Shown here: positions 1 to 5,823 of the stretch, piece after piece
Position numbering within the stretch: the stretch's first letter is position 1
Layout of the letters: the number at the start of each line of letters is the position of its first letter
NCBI GenBank assembly: GCA_030830765.1
Contig: JAURMJ010000312.1
Coordinates: 1 to 7,434, forward strand
Reading direction: 5' to 3'
DNA: 7,434 nt
DNA from: Quisquiliibacterium sp.
GTDB lineage: Bacteria; Pseudomonadota; Gammaproteobacteria; Burkholderiales; Burkholderiaceae_E
Notes under the pieces: model-generated
What the model saw: the letters and a program-made list of their open reading frames with translations, nothing else
What the model was told of the DNA's origin: nothing
Databases searched by the model: none
Translations under genes and position numbers: made by a program

Positions 1-388
1 TAAGCGGCACGCCCAGGCCAGCTTTGTACAGCGTGCCTGATCCGCAGCCATCAGCAATCTGCATGGCCAGCCCAAAGACGAAGGCTCCGATCAGCAGACT
101 GATGCTCGGCGGGCCGAGCGCGGCATTGAGCTCAGGGAAAACCGCCAGCAACGGCAGCGCAAATGCCGCGGCAAGCGCCAGCAGTAATGCCTGCCCGGCG
201 ACACCGCGTGGATCGCGGTCAACAATCAGCGTGCGCCATCCAGTCGTAAAACCAAATCGCGCACCAGCAAGCGCACCGCCCATGCCGACACCGACCAGCA
301 TGAGCACTGCCTGCCGGATCGAGACCGACAACGCCAGAAAAACGAAAAAGGCGGCAATGCCGACCGCCAGAGGGAGTTTCCTGATCAC
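1..388 (-). CDS. YeeE/YedE-family sulfur-compound permease (partial, N-terminal part)
   Basis: Inner-membrane protein of the YeeE/YedE (TsuA-like, DUF395) family, whose characterised members take up thiosulfate or related sulfur species. The frame opens with GTG at 388-386 and stays open to the left edge, giving 129 visible codons; the C-terminal part is outside the window. The translation is very hydrophobic, with segments at about residues 7-23, 27-43, 66-84 and 96-112. It carries the family hallmark G-C-G-S-G-T-L-Y at about 114-121, in which C115 is the only cysteine seen and is the likely sulfur relay residue. The GTG overlaps the stop codon of the upstream sulfurtransferase (GTGA, 388-385), so the two genes are almost certainly translationally coupled and share a function in sulfur transfer. 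No ATG lies near the N-terminus, so a start search limited to ATG would miss this gene. Family assignment is firm; the exact substrate is inferred. Confidence 0.88.
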   Translation of the reverse strand, partial: MIRKLPLAVGIAAFFVFLALSVSIRQAVLMLVGVGMGGALAGARFGFTTGWRTLIVDRDPRGVAGQALLLALAAAFALPLLAVFPELNAALGPPSISLLIGAFVFGLAMQIADGCGSGTLYKAGLGVPL

Positions 389-1335
389 TTGAAGGTCCGT
401 GCGCTCCAGAGCTTCGCATCGATCACGAGCTGCGCGATGCGGTTCGGCACATTGTCCATCGGCAACACACTGTCATCTGCAGTCCATTCGACCATCGACC
501 CCGGATAGAGCTTCACATTTTTCTGGCCAAGCACTTCAGACATCGCAAACCAGTTGGTTGCAGCCCAGTGACCGGTATTGCAGAACGACACCGTGATCTT
601 GTCCGACTCAAGCTTGCTGCCCAGTGCGACCTGGCGCGCCTTGTCGACCGACACAAACTGCGCACTCTGTCCCTCGAAAAACTTCGAGAACGGAAGATTC
701 ACCGCTCCTTGCAAGGTTCCCGGGGTCCGTGCTGCCTGGTGGCGGGTCTCACCCGCGTAAAAGGCCGCCGGGCGCGCATCAATCAGCGACGAATCACCGG
801 CGCTGACATGCTTGACGACTTCCTCCTTGGTTGCGATCAGAGACCCATCCAGCTTGGGCTGGTAGTCGCTTGCCGTGGGTTTTGTGATTTCCGTGTTCTG
901 CGGGAGTTTGGCTGCGGTCCAGGCCACCACGCCGCCGTTCAGCACTGACAGTTCCTTGATGCCAAGTACTTTCAGAGTCCAGTAGACCCGGGCCGATGCG
1001 CCGAAATCGGTTGCATCCTGACCACTGGAGACAACGACCGCATGGGTCTGCGCCGTCAGACCCAGCGACTGCACCAACTGGGTGAGCTTGGGCAATGGAG
1101 GCAGGGCGCCCGGATTGCTGGCAGGCCCCCGCCAGGCGCCATACGGCGCATTCACGGCGCCGGGGATGTGGTTTGCGGCGAAGGACTTCGGATCGCGGAT
1201 GTCGATCACCCGCACTGTCGGAACGGAAAGCAGGGGCTTGAGCTCAGCCGGGCTGATCAAGGCAGAGGCCGCCAGCACCGGAGCGCTGACTGCAAAAATC
1301 GCTGCACCGAGCAGCTGGAGGGCTTGTTTTTTCAT
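385..1335 (-). CDS. Exported tandem-rhodanese sulfurtransferase
   Basis: A 316-residue two-domain rhodanese (thiosulfate- or mercaptopyruvate-type sulfurtransferase), probably periplasmic, that moves sulfane sulfur through a cysteine persulfide. Residues 1 to about 23 form a signal peptide: KK, a hydrophobic core, and a V-L-A-A-S-A cleavage region. Domain 1 (about 26-150) has the usual I-D-I-R-D and H-I-P-G-A-V-N elements, but its active-site loop reads S-S-G-Q-D and has no cysteine. Domain 2 (about 165-305) repeats them (L-I-D-A-R, L-Q-G-A-V-N) and has the catalytic loop F-C-N-T-G-H-W with C252, the only cysteine in the protein. The ATG is preceded by AGG with 7-base spacing (modest ribosome-binding site). 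The next gene, a YeeE/YedE permease, overlaps the stop codon, which points to coupled sulfur delivery. The gene lies 149 bases downstream of a dehydrogenase on the same strand and may have its own promoter. Sulfur donor and acceptor cannot be told from sequence. Confidence 0.92.
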   Translation of the reverse strand: MKKQALQLLGAAIFAVSAPVLAASALISPAELKPLLSVPTVRVIDIRDPKSFAANHIPGAVNAPYGAWRGPASNPGALPPLPKLTQLVQSLGLTAQTHAVVVSSGQDATDFGASARVYWTLKVLGIKELSVLNGGVVAWTAAKLPQNTEITKPTASDYQPKLDGSLIATKEEVVKHVSAGDSSLIDARPAAFYAGETRHQAARTPGTLQGAVNLPFSKFFEGQSAQFVSVDKARQVALGSKLESDKITVSFCNTGHWAATNWFAMSEVLGQKNVKLYPGSMVEWTADDSVLPMDNVPNRIAQLVIDAKLWSARTFK

Positions 1336-1370
1336 CTCGTAACCTGGGAATCATGCGTGAAAGAGCCCGC

Positions 1371-1399
1371 ATTAAGCCTGATCGGTACATCGATTTGAA
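1371..1399 (-). promoter_or_regulatory. Weak candidate sigma-70 promoter for the sulfurtransferase genes
   Basis: Read on the minus strand, TTCAAA (1399-1394, four of six matches to TTGACA) and CTTAAT (1376-1371, four of six to TATAAT) are 17 bases apart. This would place the transcription start near 1364, about 28 bases before the ATG. The candidate -35 box lies inside the ATCGGT/ACCGAT dyad. The matches are modest and could be chance; read-through from the upstream dehydrogenase gene is the alternative. Confidence 0.25.
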
Positions 1400-1407
1400 C
1401 GACCGAT
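1381..1407. repeat. Inverted repeat ATCGGT-N15-ACCGAT
   Basis: Perfect 6-base inverted arms at 1381-1386 and 1402-1407 are separated by 15 bases. They flank the candidate -35 element of the sulfurtransferase promoter, so the dyad could be a repressor or activator site, or a stem in a leader RNA. Six-base arms can arise by chance, so this is reported as a structural observation only. Confidence 0.3.
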
Positions 1408-1484
1408 TTGGCATGTTCTTGCAACTCCAGGTTATGAGCTGCGGGTTTCCAGCCTCGACACTCCCGCCCAAGAGCCGCCTCGGG

Positions 1485-2291
1485 TCACTGCGCAGTCCAA
1501 CCACCATCAACCTTCAGGCAGGTGCCGGTGACCATCGCAGCGGCGGGCGAGGCCAGATAGGCCACTGCAGCAGCGATCTCCTGGCTGACCGCAGGCCGAC
1601 CCAGCGGAATCTGCGAATACAGGAACTTGCGCTTTTCCTCGGTGTCGAGCACACGCTCGATCAGCGGGGTACTGGTGATCGTCGGTGCCACACTGTTGAC
1701 GCGTATATTGAGCGGCGCGAACTCGATTGCCATGGCGCGTGTGAGCCCCTCCACACCGGCCTTGGCCATGCAGTAGGCGGTCCGGTTCGGCGACCCGATC
1801 AAGGCCATCTGCGAGCTGATATTGATAATGCTTGCCCCCAACGACTTACGCTCGGGCTGCTCGAGCATTTTGCGCGCGGCGGCCTGCGAGGCCACGAAGA
1901 CGGACCGCATATTCACATCGATCAGCAGGTCCAGATGCTCGTCACTGACCTCGAGCATCGGCTCTGGAATATTGGTCCCGGCGTTGTTCACCAAGATGTC
2001 GAGTCGGGGCAGCCCCTGGATCAGTTGCCGCAATGCGCCCGAATCGGTGACATCACAGGCCTGGGCATGGGCCACCCCGCCCCGTGCAGCGATCTCTGCG
2101 GCAACGGCTTCAAGCTGCGCACTGTTCCGGGCAATCAAGATCAATTCTGCCCCGGCTTCAGCCAGGTAGTGGGCGATTGCTGCGCCGATTCCCTGGCCGG
2201 CGCCGGTGACTGCCGCAACAAGGCCGTCGAGCCGCAGGCTCTGGAAGTACGTCACGGGATGATTCTGGCTGCCCTGCAGGGTCTGACTCAT
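1485..2291 (-). CDS. Short-chain dehydrogenase/reductase (classical SDR)
   Basis: A cytoplasmic 268-residue NAD(P)-dependent oxidoreductase of the classical SDR family, usual length about 250. The Rossmann glycine motif T-G-A-G-Q-G-I-G is at 29-36 and N-N-A-G at 102-105. The catalytic tetrad is N127, S160, Y173 and K177 (Y-C-M-A-K). The C-terminus ends V-D-G-G-W-T, typical of the FabG/gluconate 5-dehydrogenase-like branch. The end of the second strand reads I-A-R-N: an arginine (R55) instead of an acidic residue suggests a preference for NADP(H). The ATG at 2291 is preceded by AGGAA with 8-base spacing. The gene diverges from a TAXI-type TRAP importer, so a role in oxidising or reducing the imported compound or a breakdown product is plausible. 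Many SDRs are annotated as 3-oxoacyl-ACP reductase; nothing here indicates fatty-acid synthesis. The family is certain, the substrate unknown. Confidence 0.93.
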   Translation of the reverse strand: MSQTLQGSQNHPVTYFQSLRLDGLVAAVTGAGQGIGAAIAHYLAEAGAELILIARNSAQLEAVAAEIAARGGVAHAQACDVTDSGALRQLIQGLPRLDILVNNAGTNIPEPMLEVSDEHLDLLIDVNMRSVFVASQAAARKMLEQPERKSLGASIINISSQMALIGSPNRTAYCMAKAGVEGLTRAMAIEFAPLNIRVNSVAPTITSTPLIERVLDTEEKRKFLYSQIPLGRPAVSQEIAAAVAYLASPAAAMVTGTCLKVDGGWTAQ

Positions 2292-2348
2292 GAGCGGGAT
2301 TCCTGACTGAATTTTCGATTAATGGATGCAGACATTGAATGAACCCTG

Positions 2349-2386
2349 CCCTTGATGCAAGGGTGCTTGGCGAATTCGCCTCAAGC
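2349..2386. promoter_or_regulatory. Two adjacent palindromes in the divergent control region
   Basis: Between the dehydrogenase and the TRAP receptor, CCCTTG-ATG-CAAGGG (2349-2363) is a perfect 6-base-arm palindrome. Two bases on, GCTTGGCGAA (2365-2374) meets its inverted copy TTCGCC-tc-AAGC (2375-2386), interrupted by two bases; its core GGCGAATTCGCC is a perfect 12-base palindrome. Their centres are about 18-19 bases apart. This is the arrangement expected of paired operator sites for a dimeric regulator controlling both divergent genes. No regulator gene is in the window and the motif matches no operator I can name. Hairpins in the receptor mRNA leader are the alternative. Confidence 0.45.
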
Positions 2387-2437
2387 AGGTATGTTCATGG
2401 GCGCATCCTTCGCAATCAAGGGACCAACAGAAACCCA

Positions 2438-2469
2438 GGCCTTTCGGCCATTTGTGAAGGCCAGTTTTT
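2438..2469 (+). promoter_or_regulatory. Possible leader hairpin with U-tract upstream of the TAXI receptor gene
   Basis: GGCCTT (2438-2443) pairs with AAGGCC (2457-2462), and five T residues follow at 2465-2469, just before the ribosome-binding site. A competing small stem, GGCC-TTTC-GGCC (2438-2449), excludes the first. The shape resembles an attenuator, but the stem is only 6 base pairs with a 13-base loop, so it may be inert. Confidence 0.25.
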
Positions 2470-2484
2470 CAAAGCCCTCTTTGC

Positions 2485-2490
2485 AGGAGA
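2485..2490 (+). promoter_or_regulatory. Strong ribosome-binding site of the TAXI receptor gene
   Basis: AGGAGA lies 6 bases before the ATG at 2497, close to the ideal anti-Shine-Dalgarno match and spacing. It fixes the start of the receptor and suggests high expression, as expected for a periplasmic binding protein. Confidence 0.8.
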
Positions 2491-2496
2491 CAACAC

Positions 2497-3651
2497 ATGA
2501 AGGCAATCTCTTTTCGCGTCGGTGCAATCGCAGCGGCAATCGCACTTTCCATGGGCAGCGCATACGCCGCCGACGTGAAGCTGCCATCCAGCATTTCCTG
2601 GACCGCCTACGGCACAACATCCTCCGGCTATGCACAGTCGGTCGGCCTGGGCAAGATGCTCAAGGAAAAGTACAACGCCGACCTGCGCATCATCCCTGGC
2701 AAGAACGACGTGTCGCGGATGGCGCCGATGAAGGCCGGCCAGACTCCGCTGTGCGGCTGTGGCATCGCAGCGTATTTCGCGCAGGAAGGCGTGCTGATGT
2801 TCGCCAGCAAGGACTGGGGACCGATGCCGATTTACAACCTGTTCAACAACGTCGGGCGTAACGGCCAACAGCTGATGACCGCAGCTGATGCGAACATCAA
2901 GACGCCGGCCGACCTGAAAGGCAAGCGGGTTACCTGGGTCAAGGGCGCCGATGCGCTGAACAAGAACGCCGAAGCCATGCTGGCCTTCGGCGGGCTGACC
3001 TGGAAGGACGTCAAGAAAGTCGAAGTTCCCGGCTGGGGTCAATCCATCCAGGCCGTGATCAACGGTCAGGCCGATGCCGCCCATGGCAGCACGATTTCCA
3101 GCGCCTATGCCCAATTGGCCTCCTCGCCGCGTGGGTTGTATTTCCCGCCGCTGCCTCACTCAGATGCAGCCGCCTGGAAGCGCGCGCAGGATGTCGCCCC
3201 CTGGTGGGTCAAGACCAAGGTGACTGCCTACACCAAAGGTGCCAAGAACGAGAGTGCCTTCGAGGGCAATAACTACCCGTACCCGCTCTTCGTTGCGATG
3301 AACAACACGCCGGACGATCTCGCCTACGGGCTGACCAAGGCAGTCATGGAGAACTTCGAATCGTTCAAGGAAAACGGTCCGGGCATGGATGGCTACAAGC
3401 TTGAGAACCAGGCGCTGTCCTATGTGTTCCCGTATCACCCTGCCTCTGTGAAGTACTACAAAGAGAAGGGCGTCTGGACTGATGCTCATGAGAAGCACAA
3501 CCAGAACCTGATGAAGCGCCAGCAGGTGCTTGCCGATGCCTGGAAGACGATGCAGGCTAAAAAAGTAGCAGATGATCAGTTCAGCGCAGAGTGGCTGAAG
3601 GTCCGTGCAGCAGCGCTGAAGAAGGCCGGCATGCCGGTGGTCTTCGAGTGA
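2497..3651 (+). CDS. TAXI-family TRAP transporter solute receptor
   Basis: Periplasmic substrate-binding subunit of a tripartite ATP-independent periplasmic (TRAP) transporter of the TAXI class. Characterised TAXI proteins bind small carboxylates such as glutamate or 2-oxoglutarate; the ligand here is unknown. A signal peptide occupies residues 1-24 (basic N-terminus, alanine-rich core, A-Y-A cleavage motif). The mature part begins with the family pattern W-T-A-Y-G-T-T-S-S-G-Y, followed by D-L-K-G-K-R-V near 139-145 and a late block Y-P-Y-P (260-263), T-K-A-V-M-E-N and F-P-Y-H-P-A-S-V-K-Y-Y. At 384 residues it is longer than the common 310-330-residue TAXI form, and the extra length includes a charged C-terminal helix region. 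The only cysteines, C86 and C88 (L-C-G-C-G), lie in a predicted ligand-side loop. The fused permease follows on the same strand, completing the importer; an intervening hairpin may let the receptor be made in excess. Confidence 0.93.
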   Translation: MKAISFRVGAIAAAIALSMGSAYAADVKLPSSISWTAYGTTSSGYAQSVGLGKMLKEKYNADLRIIPGKNDVSRMAPMKAGQTPLCGCGIAAYFAQEGVLMFASKDWGPMPIYNLFNNVGRNGQQLMTAADANIKTPADLKGKRVTWVKGADALNKNAEAMLAFGGLTWKDVKKVEVPGWGQSIQAVINGQADAAHGSTISSAYAQLASSPRGLYFPPLPHSDAAAWKRAQDVAPWWVKTKVTAYTKGAKNESAFEGNNYPYPLFVAMNNTPDDLAYGLTKAVMENFESFKENGPGMDGYKLENQALSYVFPYHPASVKYYKEKGVWTDAHEKHNQNLMKRQQVLADAWKTMQAKKVADDQFSAEWLKVRAAALKKAGMPVVFE

Positions 3652-3689
3652 CCTTAGCAGTCAGCTTCAAGTTTTGATATCGCTGAAAG

Positions 3690-3728
3690 ATGCATCAGTG
3701 GCCGGCCTTGAGCCGGCCACTTTTGCAT
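3690..3728 (+). terminator. Intergenic hairpin between TRAP receptor and permease (attenuator or mRNA-stabilising stem)
   Basis: AGTGGCCGGC (3697-3706) and GCCGGCCACT (3712-3721) form a perfect 10-base-pair stem with a 5-base loop, followed by only four T residues (3721-3724). Outside it, ATGCA (3690-3694) can pair with TGCAT (3724-3728) across a 2x2 internal loop. The structure resembles an intrinsic terminator with a weak U-tract, so partial read-through is expected. This is a common way to keep receptor mRNA more abundant than permease mRNA, either by attenuation or by protecting the receptor 3' end. Confidence 0.7.
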
Positions 3729-3747
3729 GAATGCACCAGGCACGACC

Positions 3748-3752
3748 AGGAA
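3748..3752 (+). promoter_or_regulatory. Ribosome-binding site that sets the permease start at 3760
   Basis: AGGAA is 7 bases before the ATG at 3760. The earlier in-frame ATG at 3727 is preceded by ACTTTTGC, has no Shine-Dalgarno sequence, and lies at the foot of the intergenic hairpin. The site therefore favours a protein shorter by 11 residues. Confidence 0.7.
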
Positions 3753-3759
3753 TAGCAAG

Positions 3760-5763
3760 ATGACGATTGACATGACCGCCGGCGAGAAAGTTGCCGAGGA
3801 ATCTGAACTCAAGAGATACCGGACCGAATCCAAGGCAATCCGCACCTGCGTGCTGCTGGGTGCTACCGGCTCCCTGCTTCTGTCGATGTACATGATTTTC
3901 GGGGTGGGCAACATCCTTGGCAGTTACGTGCTGCTGGAGACCGAGTACTTCTATCTGATGCTCGCGCTGCTGATCCCACTGACCTTTCTGCTGTTCCCAT
4001 TCAATCAGGCAACAAAGCATCGACTGCCCTGGTTTGATGTGGTCCTGGCGGCCACCACATTCCTGATTCCAGCCTATTTTGCGGTCAAAGGTGACGCAAT
4101 CCTGAATCAAGGATGGGAGTACACCGCGCCGCTGCATGCAAAAGTGCTGGCCTTCGTCTACTGGGCAATCGTGCTGGAGGCGCTGCGCAGAGCAGGCGGT
4201 ACGGCAATCTTTGCGATCAGTGCCGTGGTCTCGGTTTACCCGGTCTTCTCACACCTTGCGCCCGGAGTGCTGAAGGGGCAGGCAGTCGCTTTTGAAGTGA
4301 CAGCCGGCTTCCATATCTTTGGCACCGAAAGCCTGCTCGGCATCCCGATGTCCGCCTTCGCAAATCTGGTGGTCGGCTTTCTGGTGTTCGGCGTTGCGCT
4401 GCAATACACGGGGGGCGGTGCGTTCTTCCTGAACCTGGCGTTTGCACTGCTGGGCAAGCGCCGCGGCGGCCCAGCCAAGGTTGCGATCTTTGCCTCCGGA
4501 CTGATGGGTTCAATGTCAGGCAGCGTGATCACCAACGTCCTGACCACCGGTGTCATGTCAATTCCCGCCATGAAACGCGTTGGTTTCCGACCCGCCTATG
4601 CAGCCGGCGTTGAGGCCTGTGCTTCAACCGGCGGTGTGTTGATGCCTCCGGTGATGGGGGCAACGGCCTTCGTCATGGCAACGTTCCTGGAAATCGGCTA
4701 TGCGGAGATCGTGATCGCAGCGGCCTTTCCCTCTCTGATGTACTACTTCGGATTGTTCCTGCAGATCGACGCCTACTCGGCCCGCTACGGACTGCAAGGC
4801 CTGCCTGCCGCAGAACTGCCGCCGGTTTCCAAGGTGCTGCGCGACGGCTGGTACTTCATTTTCGTGTTTGTCACGATGATCATCATGCTGCTGTATCTGC
4901 AGCGCGAGGCGCAGGCCCCCTACTACGCCAGCGCAATCCTTCTGGTGATCAACCAGACGGTCAAGCAGCATCGATGGAACCTGAAACGGTTCATAGAGTT
5001 CATCGACGGCGTGGGCAAGCTGTTTGCCGAACTGGCCGCGGTGCTGGCAGGAGTCGGACTGATCATTGGTGCATTGACACTCACCGGCAAGGTCGGCAGC
5101 CTGACCTATGAACTGGTTCGTGTGGCTGGCGATTCAGTCATCCTGCTGCTGATCATGGGCGCGATCACGAGCTTCATTCTGGGGATCGGCATGACGGTGA
5201 CAGCCGCCTACCTGTTCCTGGCGGTGACGATTGGGCCGGCACTCACGCAGGGCGGCTTGGACAAGCTGGCTGTGCACCTGTTCCTGTTGTACTGGGGCAT
5301 GATTTCGTTCATCACGCCGCCGGTTGCGATCGGGGCCTACGCGGCGGCTTCAATCGCACAGTCGAATCCGATGAAAACCGGGTTTGAGGCGATGCGGCTG
5401 GGTAGCATCATCTACTTTGTACCGTTCTTCTTTGTCCTGAACCCCGCGCTGATCGGTCAGGGCAGCATGGGCGAAATCCTGCTCGTGCTGTCGACCGCGC
5501 TGTTTGGCATCCTGCTGATTTCATCCGGGTTGCAGGGGTATCTGTACTTCGTCGGGCCAATCGATGGGAACCCGATCCTGGCGATGGCAGGCCGAGTCAT
5601 GCTGGTGATCGGTGGACTGATCCTGGCGATGCCCGGCAACGAGAAGATCATCGGTTTCAACCATACGCAGATCAATACAGCCGCCTTAATCGTCTGTCTG
5701 ATCGCGATTGCTCTGAGCTGGCTTGGTAAGCGGCGCTCCGGCGCTTCACCAGCAATGAGCTGA
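3760..5763 (+). CDS. TRAP transporter fused permease (small plus large membrane subunits), TAXI-associated
   Basis: Inner-membrane permease of a TRAP importer driven by a Na+ or H+ gradient, with the DctQ-like and DctM-like subunits fused in one 667-residue chain, as is usual with TAXI receptors. Hydrophobic segments at about 31-50, 61-80, 90-109 and 127-164 form the small-subunit part, with the E-A-L-R-R motif near 140-144. The large-subunit part carries two repeat signatures: G-S-M-S-G-S (250-255) with S-T-G-G-V-L-M-P-P-V-M-G (289-300), and G-I-G-M-T-V-T-A followed by F-I-T-P-P-V-A-I-G-A-Y (about 517-527). These P-P turns mark the transport and ion-binding core. The last 100 or so residues are a further hydrophobic C-terminal extension common in this subfamily. 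An in-frame ATG at 3727 would add 11 residues but lacks a ribosome-binding site; 3760 has a good one. It follows the TAXI receptor by 108 bases across a strong hairpin and should be co-expressed at a lower level. Confidence 0.93.
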   Translation: MTIDMTAGEKVAEESELKRYRTESKAIRTCVLLGATGSLLLSMYMIFGVGNILGSYVLLETEYFYLMLALLIPLTFLLFPFNQATKHRLPWFDVVLAATTFLIPAYFAVKGDAILNQGWEYTAPLHAKVLAFVYWAIVLEALRRAGGTAIFAISAVVSVYPVFSHLAPGVLKGQAVAFEVTAGFHIFGTESLLGIPMSAFANLVVGFLVFGVALQYTGGGAFFLNLAFALLGKRRGGPAKVAIFASGLMGSMSGSVITNVLTTGVMSIPAMKRVGFRPAYAAGVEACASTGGVLMPPVMGATAFVMATFLEIGYAEIVIAAAFPSLMYYFGLFLQIDAYSARYGLQGLPAAELPPVSKVLRDGWYFIFVFVTMIIMLLYLQREAQAPYYASAILLVINQTVKQHRWNLKRFIEFIDGVGKLFAELAAVLAGVGLIIGALTLTGKVGSLTYELVRVAGDSVILLLIMGAITSFILGIGMTVTAAYLFLAVTIGPALTQGGLDKLAVHLFLLYWGMISFITPPVAIGAYAAASIAQSNPMKTGFEAMRLGSIIYFVPFFFVLNPALIGQGSMGEILLVLSTALFGILLISSGLQGYLYFVGPIDGNPILAMAGRVMLVIGGLILAMPGNEKIIGFNHTQINTAALIVCLIAIALSWLGKRRSGASPAMS

Positions 5764-5766
5764 TCT

Positions 5767-5806
5767 GAGTCCCGGGCCTGCCGTTCGCGGCGGGCCCGAC
5801 TCGTTT
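5767..5806 (+). terminator. Hairpin terminator after the TRAP permease, between convergent genes
   Basis: GAGTC (5767-5771) pairs with GACTC (5798-5802). After a two-base CC bulge, GGGCC (5774-5778) pairs with GGCCC (5793-5797). After one T-G wobble, GCCG (5780-5783) closes with CGGC (5788-5791) around a TTCG loop. A short T-rich tail (TCGTTT) follows. The stem starts four bases after the permease stop codon and lies between two convergent genes, where a terminator is expected. The weak T-tail makes efficiency uncertain. Confidence 0.65.
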
Positions 5807-5823
5807 ACAGTCAAGCCAGCAAC

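Larger units (their letters stand above)
1336..1438 (-). promoter_or_regulatory. Long inverted repeat enclosing the sulfurtransferase ribosome-binding site
   Basis: CTCGTAACCTGG at 1336-1347 and CCAGGTTATGAG at 1427-1438 are inverted copies, 11 of 12 positions paired (the twelfth is a possible G-U), separated by 79 bases. The left arm directly abuts the ATG at 1335 and contains the AGG of its ribosome-binding site. In a minus-strand transcript starting beyond 1438 the arms could pair and hide that site. If transcription starts closer, near 1364, the repeat could only act as a DNA operator. Smaller repeats sit in the loop: ATGCG (1353-1357) with CGCAT (1368-1372), and ATCGGT with ACCGAT. The repeat is directly visible; its function is inferred. 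Confidence 0.45.

Noticed and set aside
568..948. Open frame of 126 codons on the plus strand within the sulfurtransferase gene
   Set aside because: It is fully antisense to a well-supported rhodanese domain, with no ribosome-binding site and no family features.
1353..2306. Open frame of 317 codons on the plus strand
   Set aside because: It lies antisense to the dehydrogenase, which has a full set of SDR motifs. Its translation is rich in R, H, G and C with no recognisable domain, typical of a shadow frame in GC-rich DNA.
2369..2380. GGCGAATTCGCC as a cloning-site artefact because of its GAATTC core
   Set aside because: The flanking sequence reads on naturally as a normal divergent intergenic region with no vector-like bases. 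A 12-base palindrome with further paired flanks is better explained as an operator or hairpin.
2416..3159. Open frame of 247 codons on the minus strand
   Set aside because: It is antisense to the TAXI receptor and covers its signal-peptide region and the divergent promoter. The composition is arginine-, histidine- and glycine-rich with no motif.
3727..3729. ATG as the start of the TRAP permease
   Set aside because: It has no Shine-Dalgarno sequence and lies at the foot of a hairpin. The in-frame ATG 33 bases later has AGGAA at 7-base spacing.
3667..4137. Open frame of 156 codons on the minus strand
   Set aside because: It crosses the intergenic hairpin and the permease N-terminus in antisense. 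It is glutamine- and histidine-rich, as expected for the complement of membrane-protein codons.
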